From assembly GCA_965217135.1 (NCBI GenBank), contig OZ244249.1, forward strand, positions 4,526,001-4,590,000: a DNA stretch of 64,000 nucleotides, read 5' to 3'. Below the pieces are notes generated by a model, which ran no database searches, was not told the DNA's origin, and worked only from the letters and a program-made list of their open reading frames with translations. Source of the DNA: HXMU1420-2 sp017643305 (GTDB lineage Bacteria; Pseudomonadota; Alphaproteobacteria; Rhodobacterales; Rhodobacteraceae). Below are positions 42,718 to 51,142 of this stretch, piece after piece; within the stretch, counting starts at the first letter, position 1; each line of letters opens with the position of its first letter. The position numbers and the translations under genes were made by a program.

Positions 42718-43281
42718 CTAGCTGGCCGGTGTGGACGACACGCCAACCTGTGCAGGACGCAGCAACCGGTCGTGCAACATGAAGCCTTCGGCGGAAACTT
42801 GAATGATGTCGCCCGCCTTGGTCCCCGGAACTGGCGCTTCGAACATCGCCTGGTGTTCCTGAGGATCGAAACGGTCGCCAACCTCGGGTGTGATCACCTG
42901 GATACCGTGCTTGCTAAATACGTTGAGAAGCTCGCGCATTGTCAGTTCCAGACCTTCGATCAATGCGGAAGAAATGGTTTCTTCTTCCGCCGTGGCTGCC
43001 TCGACCGCACGCTTCATGTTGTCGTAGACCGACAGCATGTCGCGGGCTAGTTTGGAGCCACCATATTGCTCCGCTTCGCGGCGTTCGCGATCCGCGCGCT
43101 TGCGAGAATTTTCGGCATCCGCCAAGGCACGCATGAACCGGTCTTTGAATTCGTCCCGTTCAGCGCGCAGCGCGTCAATCTCAAGCTCTTCATCGCTTAT
43201 TTCGTCTGCAGCTTCGGCCAATTCGTCTAGCTCTGCCGCCTCGATATCGTCCAAAAATTCTTCGTCCTTGGGCTCTGCCAT
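42718..43281 (-). CDS. grpE: Nucleotide exchange factor GrpE
   Basis: GrpE releases ADP from DnaK. The 187-residue protein has an acidic N-terminal long helix (DELAEAADEISDEELEIDAL), the dimer region RFMRALADAENSRKRADRERRE and the C-terminal beta domain ending MLHDRLLRPAQVGVS, with FDPQEHQAMF characteristic. It follows hrcA by 9 bases on the same strand, an arrangement in which HrcA controls chaperone gene expression. dnaK and dnaJ are not in this window. Confidence 0.97.
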   Translation of the reverse strand: MAEPKDEEFLDDIEAAELDELAEAADEISDEELEIDALRAERDEFKDRFMRALADAENSRKRADRERREAEQYGGSKLARDMLSVYDNMKRAVEAATAEEETISSALIEGLELTMRELLNVFSKHGIQVITPEVGDRFDPQEHQAMFEAPVPGTKAGDIIQVSAEGFMLHDRLLRPAQVGVSSTPAS

Positions 43282-43290
43282 ATTCCACCT

Positions 43291-44355
43291 CTAGGTCCGG
43301 TCCGACACCAGCCGACCAAGTAACTGCGCTGTGTAGTCCACGATCGGTACGATTCGTCCGTAGTTCAGGCGCGTGGGTCCAATGACACCAACTGCGCCAA
43401 TGATCTTTCGGTCAGCGTTCATATACGGAGACACCACCAGAGCGGAACCCGAAAGTGAGAAAAGTTTGTTCTCCGAGCCGATAAAAATCCGCACACCTTC
43501 ACCTTCGTCGGTGAGTTCGAGAAACTCGGCAATGTCCCGCTTGCGTTCAAGGTCATCAAACAAGGTTCGTATGCGGTCAATCTCGTCCCCGGCGCCAGCA
43601 TCATCGATCAGATTGGACCGGCCTCGTACAATCAAACGGTCTGATTCGGTGCCTTCGCCGTCCCATACAGCCATTCCACTATCAACAAGATCCCGTGCTA
43701 GCGCATCTATCTCGGCACGGCGCCGTTCGATCTGCCCGCGCACGGTGTGCCGCAAATCGCCCAGTTTCTTGCCTTCAACAATCGCATTCAGGAAGTTTGC
43801 AGCTTCACGCATGGAACTGGGTGTCTGCCCCAGCGGGGGCTGGAACAGGCGGTTTTCGACATGACCATCAGAGAACACCAGCACCACCAGCGCTCGATCG
43901 TGAGACAAGGAAACAAACTCAATATGCCGGATTTCCGCTTCGTGTTTTGGTGTCAACACCAGCGACGCGCCTTGCGTCACGTTCGAAAGCGCAGAACCAA
44001 CCCTATCCAGCGCAGTTTCCACATCGGATGTTTCCCGTGTGAACGTCGCATCAATCTTCTCGCGCACGTTAGGGTCCAGTTCGCTGACCTCCAGCAGACC
44101 ATCCACAAACATACGTAATCCCGCCTGCGTCGGCACGCGGCCAGCAGAGACATGCGGGCTATCTAAAAGACCCAGAAACTCCAGATCCTGCATCACATTG
44201 CGGATAGTCGCCGCACTGACCTTTTCGCTTAACGTGCGCGTCAACGTGCGGCTGCCAATAGGCTCACCAGATTCCAGATATGCTTCCACCACCCGTCGGA
44301 ATACTTCCCGCGAGCGGTCGTTCATTTCCTCAAATAGCTTTGCAGAGTCCGCCAA
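43291..44355 (-). CDS. hrcA: Heat-inducible transcription repressor HrcA
   Basis: HrcA binds CIRCE operators to repress chaperone genes and is stabilised by GroEL. The 354-residue protein has an N-terminal winged helix (VFRRVVEAYLESGEPIGSRTL, VSAATIRNVMQDLE), the DSPHVSAGRVPTQAG segment and the GAF-like middle, ending YGRIVPIVDYTAQLLG. I looked for a CIRCE copy (TTAGCACTC with its mirror) in the 115-base gap before it and saw none. It is divergent from rph. Confidence 0.97.
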   Translation of the reverse strand: MADSAKLFEEMNDRSREVFRRVVEAYLESGEPIGSRTLTRTLSEKVSAATIRNVMQDLEFLGLLDSPHVSAGRVPTQAGLRMFVDGLLEVSELDPNVREKIDATFTRETSDVETALDRVGSALSNVTQGASLVLTPKHEAEIRHIEFVSLSHDRALVVLVFSDGHVENRLFQPPLGQTPSSMREAANFLNAIVEGKKLGDLRHTVRGQIERRRAEIDALARDLVDSGMAVWDGEGTESDRLIVRGRSNLIDDAGAGDEIDRIRTLFDDLERKRDIAEFLELTDEGEGVRIFIGSENKLFSLSGSALVVSPYMNADRKIIGAVGVIGPTRLNYGRIVPIVDYTAQLLGRLVSDRT

Positions 44356-44470
44356 AGTCAGATTCCCAAACTCGAATGGCCATTAAAATCGGTCAACTCA
44401 AAAGGTCAATCGGGGTTGCAACGGGTTCTGCGCCAACGGTATCAGCGGCGCATAGGAGAAAGGAAAACAC

Positions 44471-45184
44471 ATGCGACCTTCGGCAAGAGATTTAAGCGAG
44501 ATGCGGCCAGTTTCAATTGAAACAGGTGTGACCAAGCATGCCGAGGGATCCTGTCTGATCCGGATGGGCGACACGCATGTACTATGTACGGCCACCATCG
44601 AAGATCGCGTACCACCATTTATTAAAGGCAGCGGTTTAGGCTGGGTCACCGCAGAATACGGCATGCTGCCCCGCGCCACAAACACACGGATGCGGCGCGA
44701 GGCCGCTGCAGGCAAACAGGGCGGGCGTACGGTTGAAATCCAACGACTGATTGGCCGGTCTCTGCGCGCAGGTATCGATCGGGTTGCGCTGGGCGAACGC
44801 CAGATCACTGTCGATTGTGATGTCATTCAGGCCGACGGCGGAACGCGTTGCGCGTCGATCACCGGTGGTTGGGTCGCCCTGCGGCTGGCTGTCAACAAAC
44901 TGCTGAAAACTGGCGATTGCGTATCTGATCCCATCATCGACAATGTCGCTGCAGTCAGCTGTGGGATCTACGCAGGCCAGCCAGTACTCGACTTAGATTA
45001 CCCCGAGGACAGCGAGGCCGGCGTGGACGGTAACTTTGTCTTGACCGGGCAGGGGCGTCAAATTGAAATCCAGTTGTCTGCCGAAGGGTCGACATTCACC
45101 CGCGACCAGATGAACCAGCTGCTTGATCTTGCTGAGAAAGGCGTATCGGAACTGGTTGCAGCCCAAAACGCCGCTGCCGCATGA
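44471..45184 (+). CDS. rph: Ribonuclease PH
   Basis: RNase PH trims tRNA 3' ends phosphorolytically. The 237-residue protein starts MRPSARDLSEMRPVSIE and contains SCLIRMGDTHVLCTATIEDRV, the phosphate site EYGMLPRATNTRMRREA and QADGGTRCASITGG. A good AGGAGAAAGG ribosome site lies 7 bases before the ATG. It overlaps rdgB by 4 bases; rph-rdgB-hemW form one tightly packed unit. Confidence 0.97.
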   Translation: MRPSARDLSEMRPVSIETGVTKHAEGSCLIRMGDTHVLCTATIEDRVPPFIKGSGLGWVTAEYGMLPRATNTRMRREAAAGKQGGRTVEIQRLIGRSLRAGIDRVALGERQITVDCDVIQADGGTRCASITGGWVALRLAVNKLLKTGDCVSDPIIDNVAAVSCGIYAGQPVLDLDYPEDSEAGVDGNFVLTGQGRQIEIQLSAEGSTFTRDQMNQLLDLAEKGVSELVAAQNAAAA

Positions 45185-45792
45185 CTCGCAGGTTCACAGA
45201 AGATCGGCTGCTGATCGCAACCCACAACCAAGGCAAGCTGGAGGAGATGGCGCATTTGCTGGATCCATTCGGCGTGTCCGTTATCGGCGCGGCGGAGCTG
45301 GGTTTGAGTGAACCTGAAGAAACCGAAACTACGTTTGCGGGCAACGCCCGGATCAAGGCCAAGGCCGCGGTGGAAGCAACCGGCCTGCCCGCGATGTCGG
45401 ATGATTCCGGGATTGAGATTGATGCTTTGGATAGCGCGCCCGGTGTCTACACCGCCGATTGGGCCGAAACCCCGAACGGACGCGACTTCGTCATGGCGAT
45501 GACCCGCGCATGGAACGAACTGGAAGCAGCAAAGGCGCAAGAGCCCAGAACCGCTTGTTTTTGCTGCACTTTATCGTTGATCTGGCCTGACGGCCACGAA
45601 GAACTGTTCGAGGGTCGTGTGCCTGGTCGTATCGTTTGGCCGATGCGTGGGGACAATGGCCATGGGTACGACCCGATCTTTGTTCCGGACGGGTACGATA
45701 TCACGTTTGGCGAAATGGACCGTTGGGAGAAAAACAAAATTTCCCACAGGGCAAAGGCCGTACAAGCCTTTGTTGAAGCCTGCTTTGGTTGA
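45181..45792 (+). CDS. rdgB: XTP/dITP diphosphatase (RdgB/HAM1)
   Basis: RdgB removes deaminated purine nucleotides such as dITP and XTP before they enter DNA. The 203-residue protein has LLIATHNQGKLEEMAHLL, SDDSGIEIDALDSAPGVYTA and GHGYDPIFVPDGYDITFGEM, all diagnostic. It overlaps rph (4 bases) and hemW (8 bases). Confidence 0.96.
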   Translation: MTRRFTEDRLLIATHNQGKLEEMAHLLDPFGVSVIGAAELGLSEPEETETTFAGNARIKAKAAVEATGLPAMSDDSGIEIDALDSAPGVYTADWAETPNGRDFVMAMTRAWNELEAAKAQEPRTACFCCTLSLIWPDGHEELFEGRVPGRIVWPMRGDNGHGYDPIFVPDGYDITFGEMDRWEKNKISHRAKAVQAFVEACFG

Positions 45793-46942
45793 GGATTGGC
45801 AGGCCGGGGGTTTCGGGCTGTATATCCATTGGCCGTTTTGTGAGGCAAAGTGCCCATATTGCGACTTTAACAGTCACGTTTCACGATTTATCGACCAGGA
45901 CGCGTGGTGCGAAGCCTTGTTATCAGAGCTGAATCGCGCGGCGGCGCATTTGGGTAAAAGAGCCCTTAATAGTATCTACTTTGGCGGAGGAACGCCTAGT
46001 CTGATGGCGCCTGAAACCGTCGCCGCACTGATCCACCGCGCATCTGAACTCTGGTCGTTCTCCAATACTATTGAAATCACATTGGAAGCGAACCCGAATT
46101 CCGTCGAGCGCCAACGGTTTGCTGACTATCACGCTGCTGGGGTCAACCGCGTTTCACTGGGCGTACAGGCTTTGAACGACCCAGATTTGAAGCGACTTGG
46201 TCGTTTGCATTCCGCCGAAGACGCCAAAATTGCACTGGATGTAGCGTTAAATACTTTTGACAGGGTCAGCTTTGATCTGATGTGCGCGCGACAGAACCAA
46301 ACATTAGCAAGCTGGGAAGCAGAACTGACGCAAGCTCTGGGATTTGGAACCGATCACCTCTCGCTCTACCAACTGACCATCGAACCCGGCACTGCGTTTG
46401 GCGAAAGATACAGGGCAGGGACCCTGCGTGGGCTGCCAGATGATGATCTTGGTGCTGATATGTTCATGGCTACACAAGAGATTTGTGAAGCGTACGAAAT
46501 GCCAGCTTATGAGGTATCCAACCACGCAAGACGTGGGCAGGAATCGCGTCATAACATGGTCTATTGGCAGTACGGCGATTACATCGGCATAGGTCCCGGC
46601 GCGCATGGTCGCGTCACTCGTAATGGCGTTAAGTTCGCCACAGAAACCTATTTGAACCCCGGCGAATGGCTGTCATCCGTGCGCGAAGGCTGCGGGACAA
46701 GTACGGAAACGTTGCTTTCTGCAAACGAACAGGCTGAAGAGTACCTGATGATGTCGCTTAGAACTTCGTTGGGGATGGATCTGCAGCGTTTCAAACGCCT
46801 GAGTGGCAAAGACCTGCCCAAAGACCCGATCACAGAAATGGAAGAAATTGGATTGATTTCCCAAGACGGCGATAGGTTACAGATTACGAAAACCGGTCGA
46901 CCATTGCTGAACGCAGTGACGTCGCGCTTGTTGGTGGTTTAG
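45785..46942 (+). CDS. hemW: Heme chaperone HemW (radical SAM, HemN-like)
   Basis: HemW binds heme and is thought to deliver it to membrane enzymes; it is a paralogue of the coproporphyrinogen oxidase HemN. The 385-residue protein opens with FGLYIHWPFCEAKCPYCDFN, the radical SAM Cys-x3-Cys-x2-Cys, then YFGGGTPSLM and GVNRVSLGVQAL. The first in-frame start near the conserved region is the TTG at 45785, overlapping rdgB by 8 bases; no ATG or GTG is available, so this start is moderately supported. Its end overlaps parB by 4 bases. Confidence 0.9.
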   Translation: MVEDWQAGGFGLYIHWPFCEAKCPYCDFNSHVSRFIDQDAWCEALLSELNRAAAHLGKRALNSIYFGGGTPSLMAPETVAALIHRASELWSFSNTIEITLEANPNSVERQRFADYHAAGVNRVSLGVQALNDPDLKRLGRLHSAEDAKIALDVALNTFDRVSFDLMCARQNQTLASWEAELTQALGFGTDHLSLYQLTIEPGTAFGERYRAGTLRGLPDDDLGADMFMATQEICEAYEMPAYEVSNHARRGQESRHNMVYWQYGDYIGIGPGAHGRVTRNGVKFATETYLNPGEWLSSVREGCGTSTETLLSANEQAEEYLMMSLRTSLGMDLQRFKRLSGKDLPKDPITEMEEIGLISQDGDRLQITKTGRPLLNAVTSRLLVV

Positions 46943-47829
46943 GTCGCACTTAATAAGCGACACAATGTGTCGAGTTGTTCCAGGCTGTCATAAGAAATCG
47001 TCACTTTCCCGGCTTCTTGACCCGGTTTATGAGCCAGGCTGACTGTCATCCCAAGATTAGCGCTGAGATCGCCTTCCAGCGCCTTGGTGTCTGCGTCTTT
47101 TTCTGCTTTTGATGCAGTTTTCTTCTGTGGCTTGGTTCCTGCACCTGATTGCTTGCGAACCAACTCTTCCGTGGCCCGCACTGAAAGTGCTTTGGAAATA
47201 ACCTTCCTGGCCAGATCGGACGGATCATCACTGGTAATCAGCGCACGCGCATGTCCGCTGCTCAATCGTCCATAACGCAAATGATCCTGAACATCGTCAG
47301 GGAGAGTCAGTAGCCGCAACAAGTTGGCAATATGGCTCCGACTTTTGCCCAAAGCTTCACCCAGTTTCTCCTGTGTGTGCCCAAACCGATCCATCAGCTG
47401 CTGATACCCCGCGGCCTCTTCAACCGGGTTCAAATCTGCACGCTGGATGTTTTCAATGATCGCGATTTCCAGCACTTCAGTATCCGAAAGGTCCCGCACG
47501 ATAATCGGTGCTTCGTGCAGTTGTGCCATCTGCGCGGCGCGCCATCTGCGCTCGCCTGCTACGATTTCGTAAGTGTCGTCGCCTGAGGGGCGCACGATCA
47601 AAGGCTGGATGATGCCCTTTTCGCGAATAGACGCAGCCAAATCGTTGAGATCGTCTTGATCAAACTGACGCCGCGGCTGGTCCGGGTTTGGCACAAGTTT
47701 TTCAATCGGCACGGTTTGTTCGACGACAGGGGGGCTTTGATCTGCCGATTCAATGCTAGGCGCTACATCCGCCATCAAGGCCGACAGGCCACGCCCCAAA
47801 CCACGTGATTTTCCGCCTTTGCCGCTCAT
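46939..47829 (-). CDS. parB: Chromosome partitioning protein ParB
   Basis: ParB binds parS and spreads as a CTP-dependent sliding clamp for chromosome segregation. The 296-residue protein has the basic N terminus GKGGKSRGLGRGLSALM and IEKLVPNPDQPRRQFD. The CTP-binding GERRWRAAQMAQL is around residue 97, the helix-turn-helix is LGEALGKSRSHIANLLRLL, and a C-terminal dimer domain follows. It lies 11 bases after parA. Two perfect parS sites lie within 5 kb upstream at 49213 and 51124. Confidence 0.98.
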   Translation of the reverse strand: MSGKGGKSRGLGRGLSALMADVAPSIESADQSPPVVEQTVPIEKLVPNPDQPRRQFDQDDLNDLAASIREKGIIQPLIVRPSGDDTYEIVAGERRWRAAQMAQLHEAPIIVRDLSDTEVLEIAIIENIQRADLNPVEEAAGYQQLMDRFGHTQEKLGEALGKSRSHIANLLRLLTLPDDVQDHLRYGRLSSGHARALITSDDPSDLARKVISKALSVRATEELVRKQSGAGTKPQKKTASKAEKDADTKALEGDLSANLGMTVSLAHKPGQEAGKVTISYDSLEQLDTLCRLLSAT

Positions 47830-47840
47830 CTCGCCCTCCG

Positions 47841-48650
47841 CTATGCCGCCATTTTGTTGTGATTGCGCAAAAGCTCCTGCGCCAGGGCCCGATAGGCCCG
47901 CGCACCCTGCGACTGCGTGTCATAAGTCAGGATGGGTTCTGCAAAGGATGGCGCTTCGCTCAGCCGCACATTGCGCGGGATCATAGTATCAAAAACCAGT
48001 TTTTCTAAGTTCGCCCGCGCATCTGCTTCCACCTGCTGAGACAGGTTATTCCGACGGTCATACATTGTCAGCAAAACACCCTCGATCCGCAGATTGGGGT
48101 TGGCTGTTTCACGAACCTCCCGGATCGTCAGCATCAGCTGCGACAGACCTTCAAGCGCAAAAAACTCGCTCTGAAGCGGTACGAGAACAGAATGCGCCGC
48201 CACTAATGCGTTTACCGTCAGCAGGCTGAGCGATGGAGGACAATCAATCAGGATGTAGTCAAACCCAAACTGATCGATACTGGCCTGACGCAGGACATCA
48301 TGTAGCAAAAAACTGCGCTTTTCATTTGAAACCAGCTCCAGATCAGCTGAGCTGAGGTCGGTATTTGCCGGGATAATCTGAAGTCTGTCGATGTCCGTGT
48401 TGCGGATAACATCACCCAGAGGAGCGTCTTCAACCAACAATTCATAGCTCGTTGTCGCTCGATCAGACGCATCTATTCCCAGGCCGGTCGATGCATTACC
48501 CTGCGGGTCAAGGTCCACCAGCAATACCTTTTCGCCAACTTCAGCCAGTGCGGCAGCTAAGTTGATCGCGGTCGTGGTCTTCCCAACCCCACCTTTCTGG
48601 TTGGCAATCGCAATTATCTTGGGCCCGTCCGGACGCGACAAATCAGACAC
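47841..48650 (-). CDS. parA: Chromosome partitioning ATPase ParA
   Basis: ParA is the DNA-binding ATPase that forms the gradient moving ParB-parS complexes. The 269-residue protein begins KIIAIANQKGGVGKTTTAIN, the deviant Walker A, with LLVDLDPQGNASTGLG and YILIDCPPSLSLLTVNAL. It overlaps rsmG by 8 bases and precedes parB in the rsmG-parA-parB order typical near the origin. Confidence 0.98.
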   Translation of the reverse strand: MSDLSRPDGPKIIAIANQKGGVGKTTTAINLAAALAEVGEKVLLVDLDPQGNASTGLGIDASDRATTSYELLVEDAPLGDVIRNTDIDRLQIIPANTDLSSADLELVSNEKRSFLLHDVLRQASIDQFGFDYILIDCPPSLSLLTVNALVAAHSVLVPLQSEFFALEGLSQLMLTIREVRETANPNLRIEGVLLTMYDRRNNLSQQVEADARANLEKLVFDTMIPRNVRLSEAPSFAEPILTYDTQSQGARAYRALAQELLRNHNKMAA

Positions 48651-49266
48651 GTGCGATATCCCTTATTTTCAGCAAAACAGCCTTTGGTGCCGTTACGCTT
48701 TTACGCGGTTCGACAGAGAATTTCCATTCTATCTCCGCCTGCTGCACTTCGTTTTCCCAGGATGCGCCCTTTTGCAACAGAGCTGTCCCGTTGGCTGCTA
48801 AATGCCGTTCGCAGAAACCCAACAGCGTTGAAAGATCCGCGAGCGCACGGGCCGAGATTACATCAGCGTCATGTGGTTTAGCTTGTTCGACGCGGGCACA
48901 TTCAACGCTGGCATTTAGATCTGCTTTCCGAATAACAGAGCGAAGGAAGGTGCACTTTCTTTGATCTGAATCCATAAGGGTAAATCGGGTTTTAGGACAC
49001 ATTTCCTTTCCGATGATTGCAGCGACCATGCCAGGAAATCCGCCTCCGCTTCCAATATCCAGCCATGTTGTCGAGCTCGGTGCCGCTGCGAAAACCTGAG
49101 CGGAATCTATGATATGTCGTGTCCAACTTTCACTAATCGTGGACCGTGCGACAAGATTAATGGACGGGTTCCAGCGTTGCAGTTCGGCATTGTAGCTTTT
49201 GAGATTGTCAAATGTTTCACGTGAAACATTGAACCCCTCTATCAGCTGGATAACTTTAGAGCTCAT
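48643..49266 (-). CDS. rsmG: 16S rRNA (guanine527-N7)-methyltransferase RsmG
   Basis: RsmG methylates G527 of 16S rRNA using SAM. The 207-residue protein has FNVSRETFDNLKSY near its start, NLVARSTISESWTRHIIDSAQ and the SAM loop LDIGSGGGFPGMVAAI. The NVSRET residues are encoded by a perfect parS site, so that part of the protein is constrained by DNA. Its ATG overlaps the mnmG stop by 4 bases. Confidence 0.97.
   Translation of the reverse strand: MSSKVIQLIEGFNVSRETFDNLKSYNAELQRWNPSINLVARSTISESWTRHIIDSAQVFAAAPSSTTWLDIGSGGGFPGMVAAIIGKEMCPKTRFTLMDSDQRKCTFLRSVIRKADLNASVECARVEQAKPHDADVISARALADLSTLLGFCERHLAANGTALLQKGASWENEVQQAEIEWKFSVEPRKSVTAPKAVLLKIRDIARV
49213..49228. promoter_or_regulatory. parS: parS site inside rsmG
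   Basis: TGTTTCACGTGAAACA matches the ParB-binding parS consensus in all 16 bases. It lies at codons 13-18 of rsmG, 5.1 kb from the proposed origin, and should be a ParB loading site. Confidence 0.93.
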
Positions 49267-51131
49267 CCAGCTTTGACCTTGTGGACCTTGCGAACACGCA
49301 CCAATAACAAGGCCAAAGCTGACGGCGTCATTCCATCAATTCTGGCTGCTTGGGCCATATTCAATGGGCGCGCATGCATCAATTTGACCTTCAACTCATT
49401 CGATAGACCTTCGATTGCGGAGAAATCAAACCCTGCATCGAATTGTACGTCTTCGTCTTTACGCAACGCTGCAACGTCCTTGTTCTGTCGTTCAATATAG
49501 CTTGCGTACAGCGCGTCCCTTGCCATTTGCGTTTTAATCTCCGGCTCAGCAATCACAGCTTCTGGGTACAAACCGGCAAGGTCTGAGAATTCCACATCCG
49601 GAAACGCCAAAAGCTCCATGCCATTTCGCCGGGACCCATCCTGGTTGATGCAGATGCCGTGCGATGCAATTTCCCGAGGCGTATGAGTTTTTTCCGTCAA
49701 AACCTGCCTGATGTTATTCAATTTTGCCATCTTTTCGGCGAACGCTATCTGACGGACTTCACCAACACATCCAAGATCTGACCCGACAGGAGTCAGTCTC
49801 TGATCTGCATTGTCTGCGCGGAGTGACAGGCGGAATTCGGCGCGCGAAGTAAACATGCGATACGGCTCACTCACGCCTCTCATCACCAGGTCATCCACCA
49901 TGACGCCAATATAACTGTTCGACCTGCTAAAAATGTAAGGTTCGCGCCCAGAAACACGCAGCGCGGCATTCAAGCCAGCAACCATACCTTGCGCCGCCGC
50001 CTCTTCATATCCTGTCGTACCGTTGATTTGCCCAGCCAAAAACAAACCTTCTACATTGCGTACCGACAGATCTGGCGCCAACGCTCGTGGATCAACGTAA
50101 TCATATTCTATCGCGTAACCAGGCTGCAGAATTTCTGCCTCCTCCAGGCCCCGGATTGAACGAACATAACTTTCCTGTACGTCCTCGGGCAACGATGTTG
50201 AAATACCGTTGGGATAAACGGTCTGATCATCAACCCCTTCAGGCTCCAAGAAAATCTGATGCGATGACTTGTCAGCAAATCGTACGATTTTATCCTCGAT
50301 AGATGGGCAATATCGTGGTCCAACACCAGAAATATGTCCGCCATACATAGCAGAACGCTCGAGGTTCTCGCGGATAATCTGATGCGTGGCTTCGTTTGTA
50401 TGCGTGATCCCACACGAAACCTGCGCCGCGGTCACGGATTTGGACAAAAACGAGAATAGGGTCGGGTCAACATCACCCGGTTGCATTTCAAGAATGTCCC
50501 AATTGATCGTTCGGCCGTCTAATCGGGGTGGCGTACCAGTTTTCAGACGCCCCAACGGGAGATTGAAACTATCGATCCGCTCCGCCAATTTTACAGATGG
50601 CTTATCGCCCATCCGCCCACCTGGATGGGAAACGTCTCCAATATGGATTACGCCCCGCAGAAAAGTACCAGTGGTCAGAATCGTCGCATTCGATTGCAAA
50701 GATTCTCCATCCACCAGAAAGACTCCTTTGACCGTCCCATTTTCAATTATGAAATCGACAACTTCGCCTTCCACTATTTCTAAATTTGGCTGATTTTCCG
50801 TCTCAGCAATCATTTCAGTTCGGTAAATCTTTCGATCTGACTGCGCGCGCGGTCCTTGAACCGCAGGGCCTTTCCGACGATTCAAAAGACGAAACTGGAT
50901 GCCAGCCTTGTCAGCCACGCGACCCATGACACCATCCAGGGCATCGATTTCTCGAACCAAGTGACCCTTTCCAAGACCACCGATTGCGGGATTGCAGGAC
51001 ATTACACCGATGCCATCACGCTGCAACGTCACCAAAGCCGTTTTAGCTCCCATCCGGGCGGACGCATGTGCAGCCTCAGTTCCAGCGTGCCCGCCACCGA
51101 CAACAATAACATCAAAGTTACAATGTTTCAC
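49263..51131 (-). CDS. mnmG: tRNA uridine 5-carboxymethylaminomethyl modification enzyme MnmG
   Basis: MnmG (GidA) with MnmE installs the 5-carboxymethylaminomethyl group at wobble U34, using FAD. The 622-residue protein has DVIVVGGGHAGTEAAHASARMG, SCNPAIGGLGKGHLVREID, GLFLAGQINGTTGYEEAA and the C-terminal MnmE-contact helices. I prefer the GTG at 51131, 8 bases after GGAG, to an earlier GTG at 51140 that leaves the ribosome site too close. Both lie inside a parS site, so ParB could affect or be affected by initiation here. It is 11 bases downstream of mnmE. Confidence 0.96.
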   Translation of the reverse strand: MKHCNFDVIVVGGGHAGTEAAHASARMGAKTALVTLQRDGIGVMSCNPAIGGLGKGHLVREIDALDGVMGRVADKAGIQFRLLNRRKGPAVQGPRAQSDRKIYRTEMIAETENQPNLEIVEGEVVDFIIENGTVKGVFLVDGESLQSNATILTTGTFLRGVIHIGDVSHPGGRMGDKPSVKLAERIDSFNLPLGRLKTGTPPRLDGRTINWDILEMQPGDVDPTLFSFLSKSVTAAQVSCGITHTNEATHQIIRENLERSAMYGGHISGVGPRYCPSIEDKIVRFADKSSHQIFLEPEGVDDQTVYPNGISTSLPEDVQESYVRSIRGLEEAEILQPGYAIEYDYVDPRALAPDLSVRNVEGLFLAGQINGTTGYEEAAAQGMVAGLNAALRVSGREPYIFSRSNSYIGVMVDDLVMRGVSEPYRMFTSRAEFRLSLRADNADQRLTPVGSDLGCVGEVRQIAFAEKMAKLNNIRQVLTEKTHTPREIASHGICINQDGSRRNGMELLAFPDVEFSDLAGLYPEAVIAEPEIKTQMARDALYASYIERQNKDVAALRKDEDVQFDAGFDFSAIEGLSNELKVKLMHARPLNMAQAARIDGMTPSALALLLVRVRKVHKVKAG

Positions 51132-51139
51132 GTGAAACA
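51124..51139. promoter_or_regulatory. parS: parS site over the mnmG start
   Basis: A second perfect 16-base TGTTTCACGTGAAACA, at the 5' end of mnmG and containing its likely GTG start codon. It lies 3.2 kb from the proposed origin. Confidence 0.93.
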
Positions 51140-51142
51140 CTC

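Noticed and set aside
44356..44470. CIRCE operator upstream of hrcA
   Set aside because: No TTAGCACTC arm or mirror is present in the gap.
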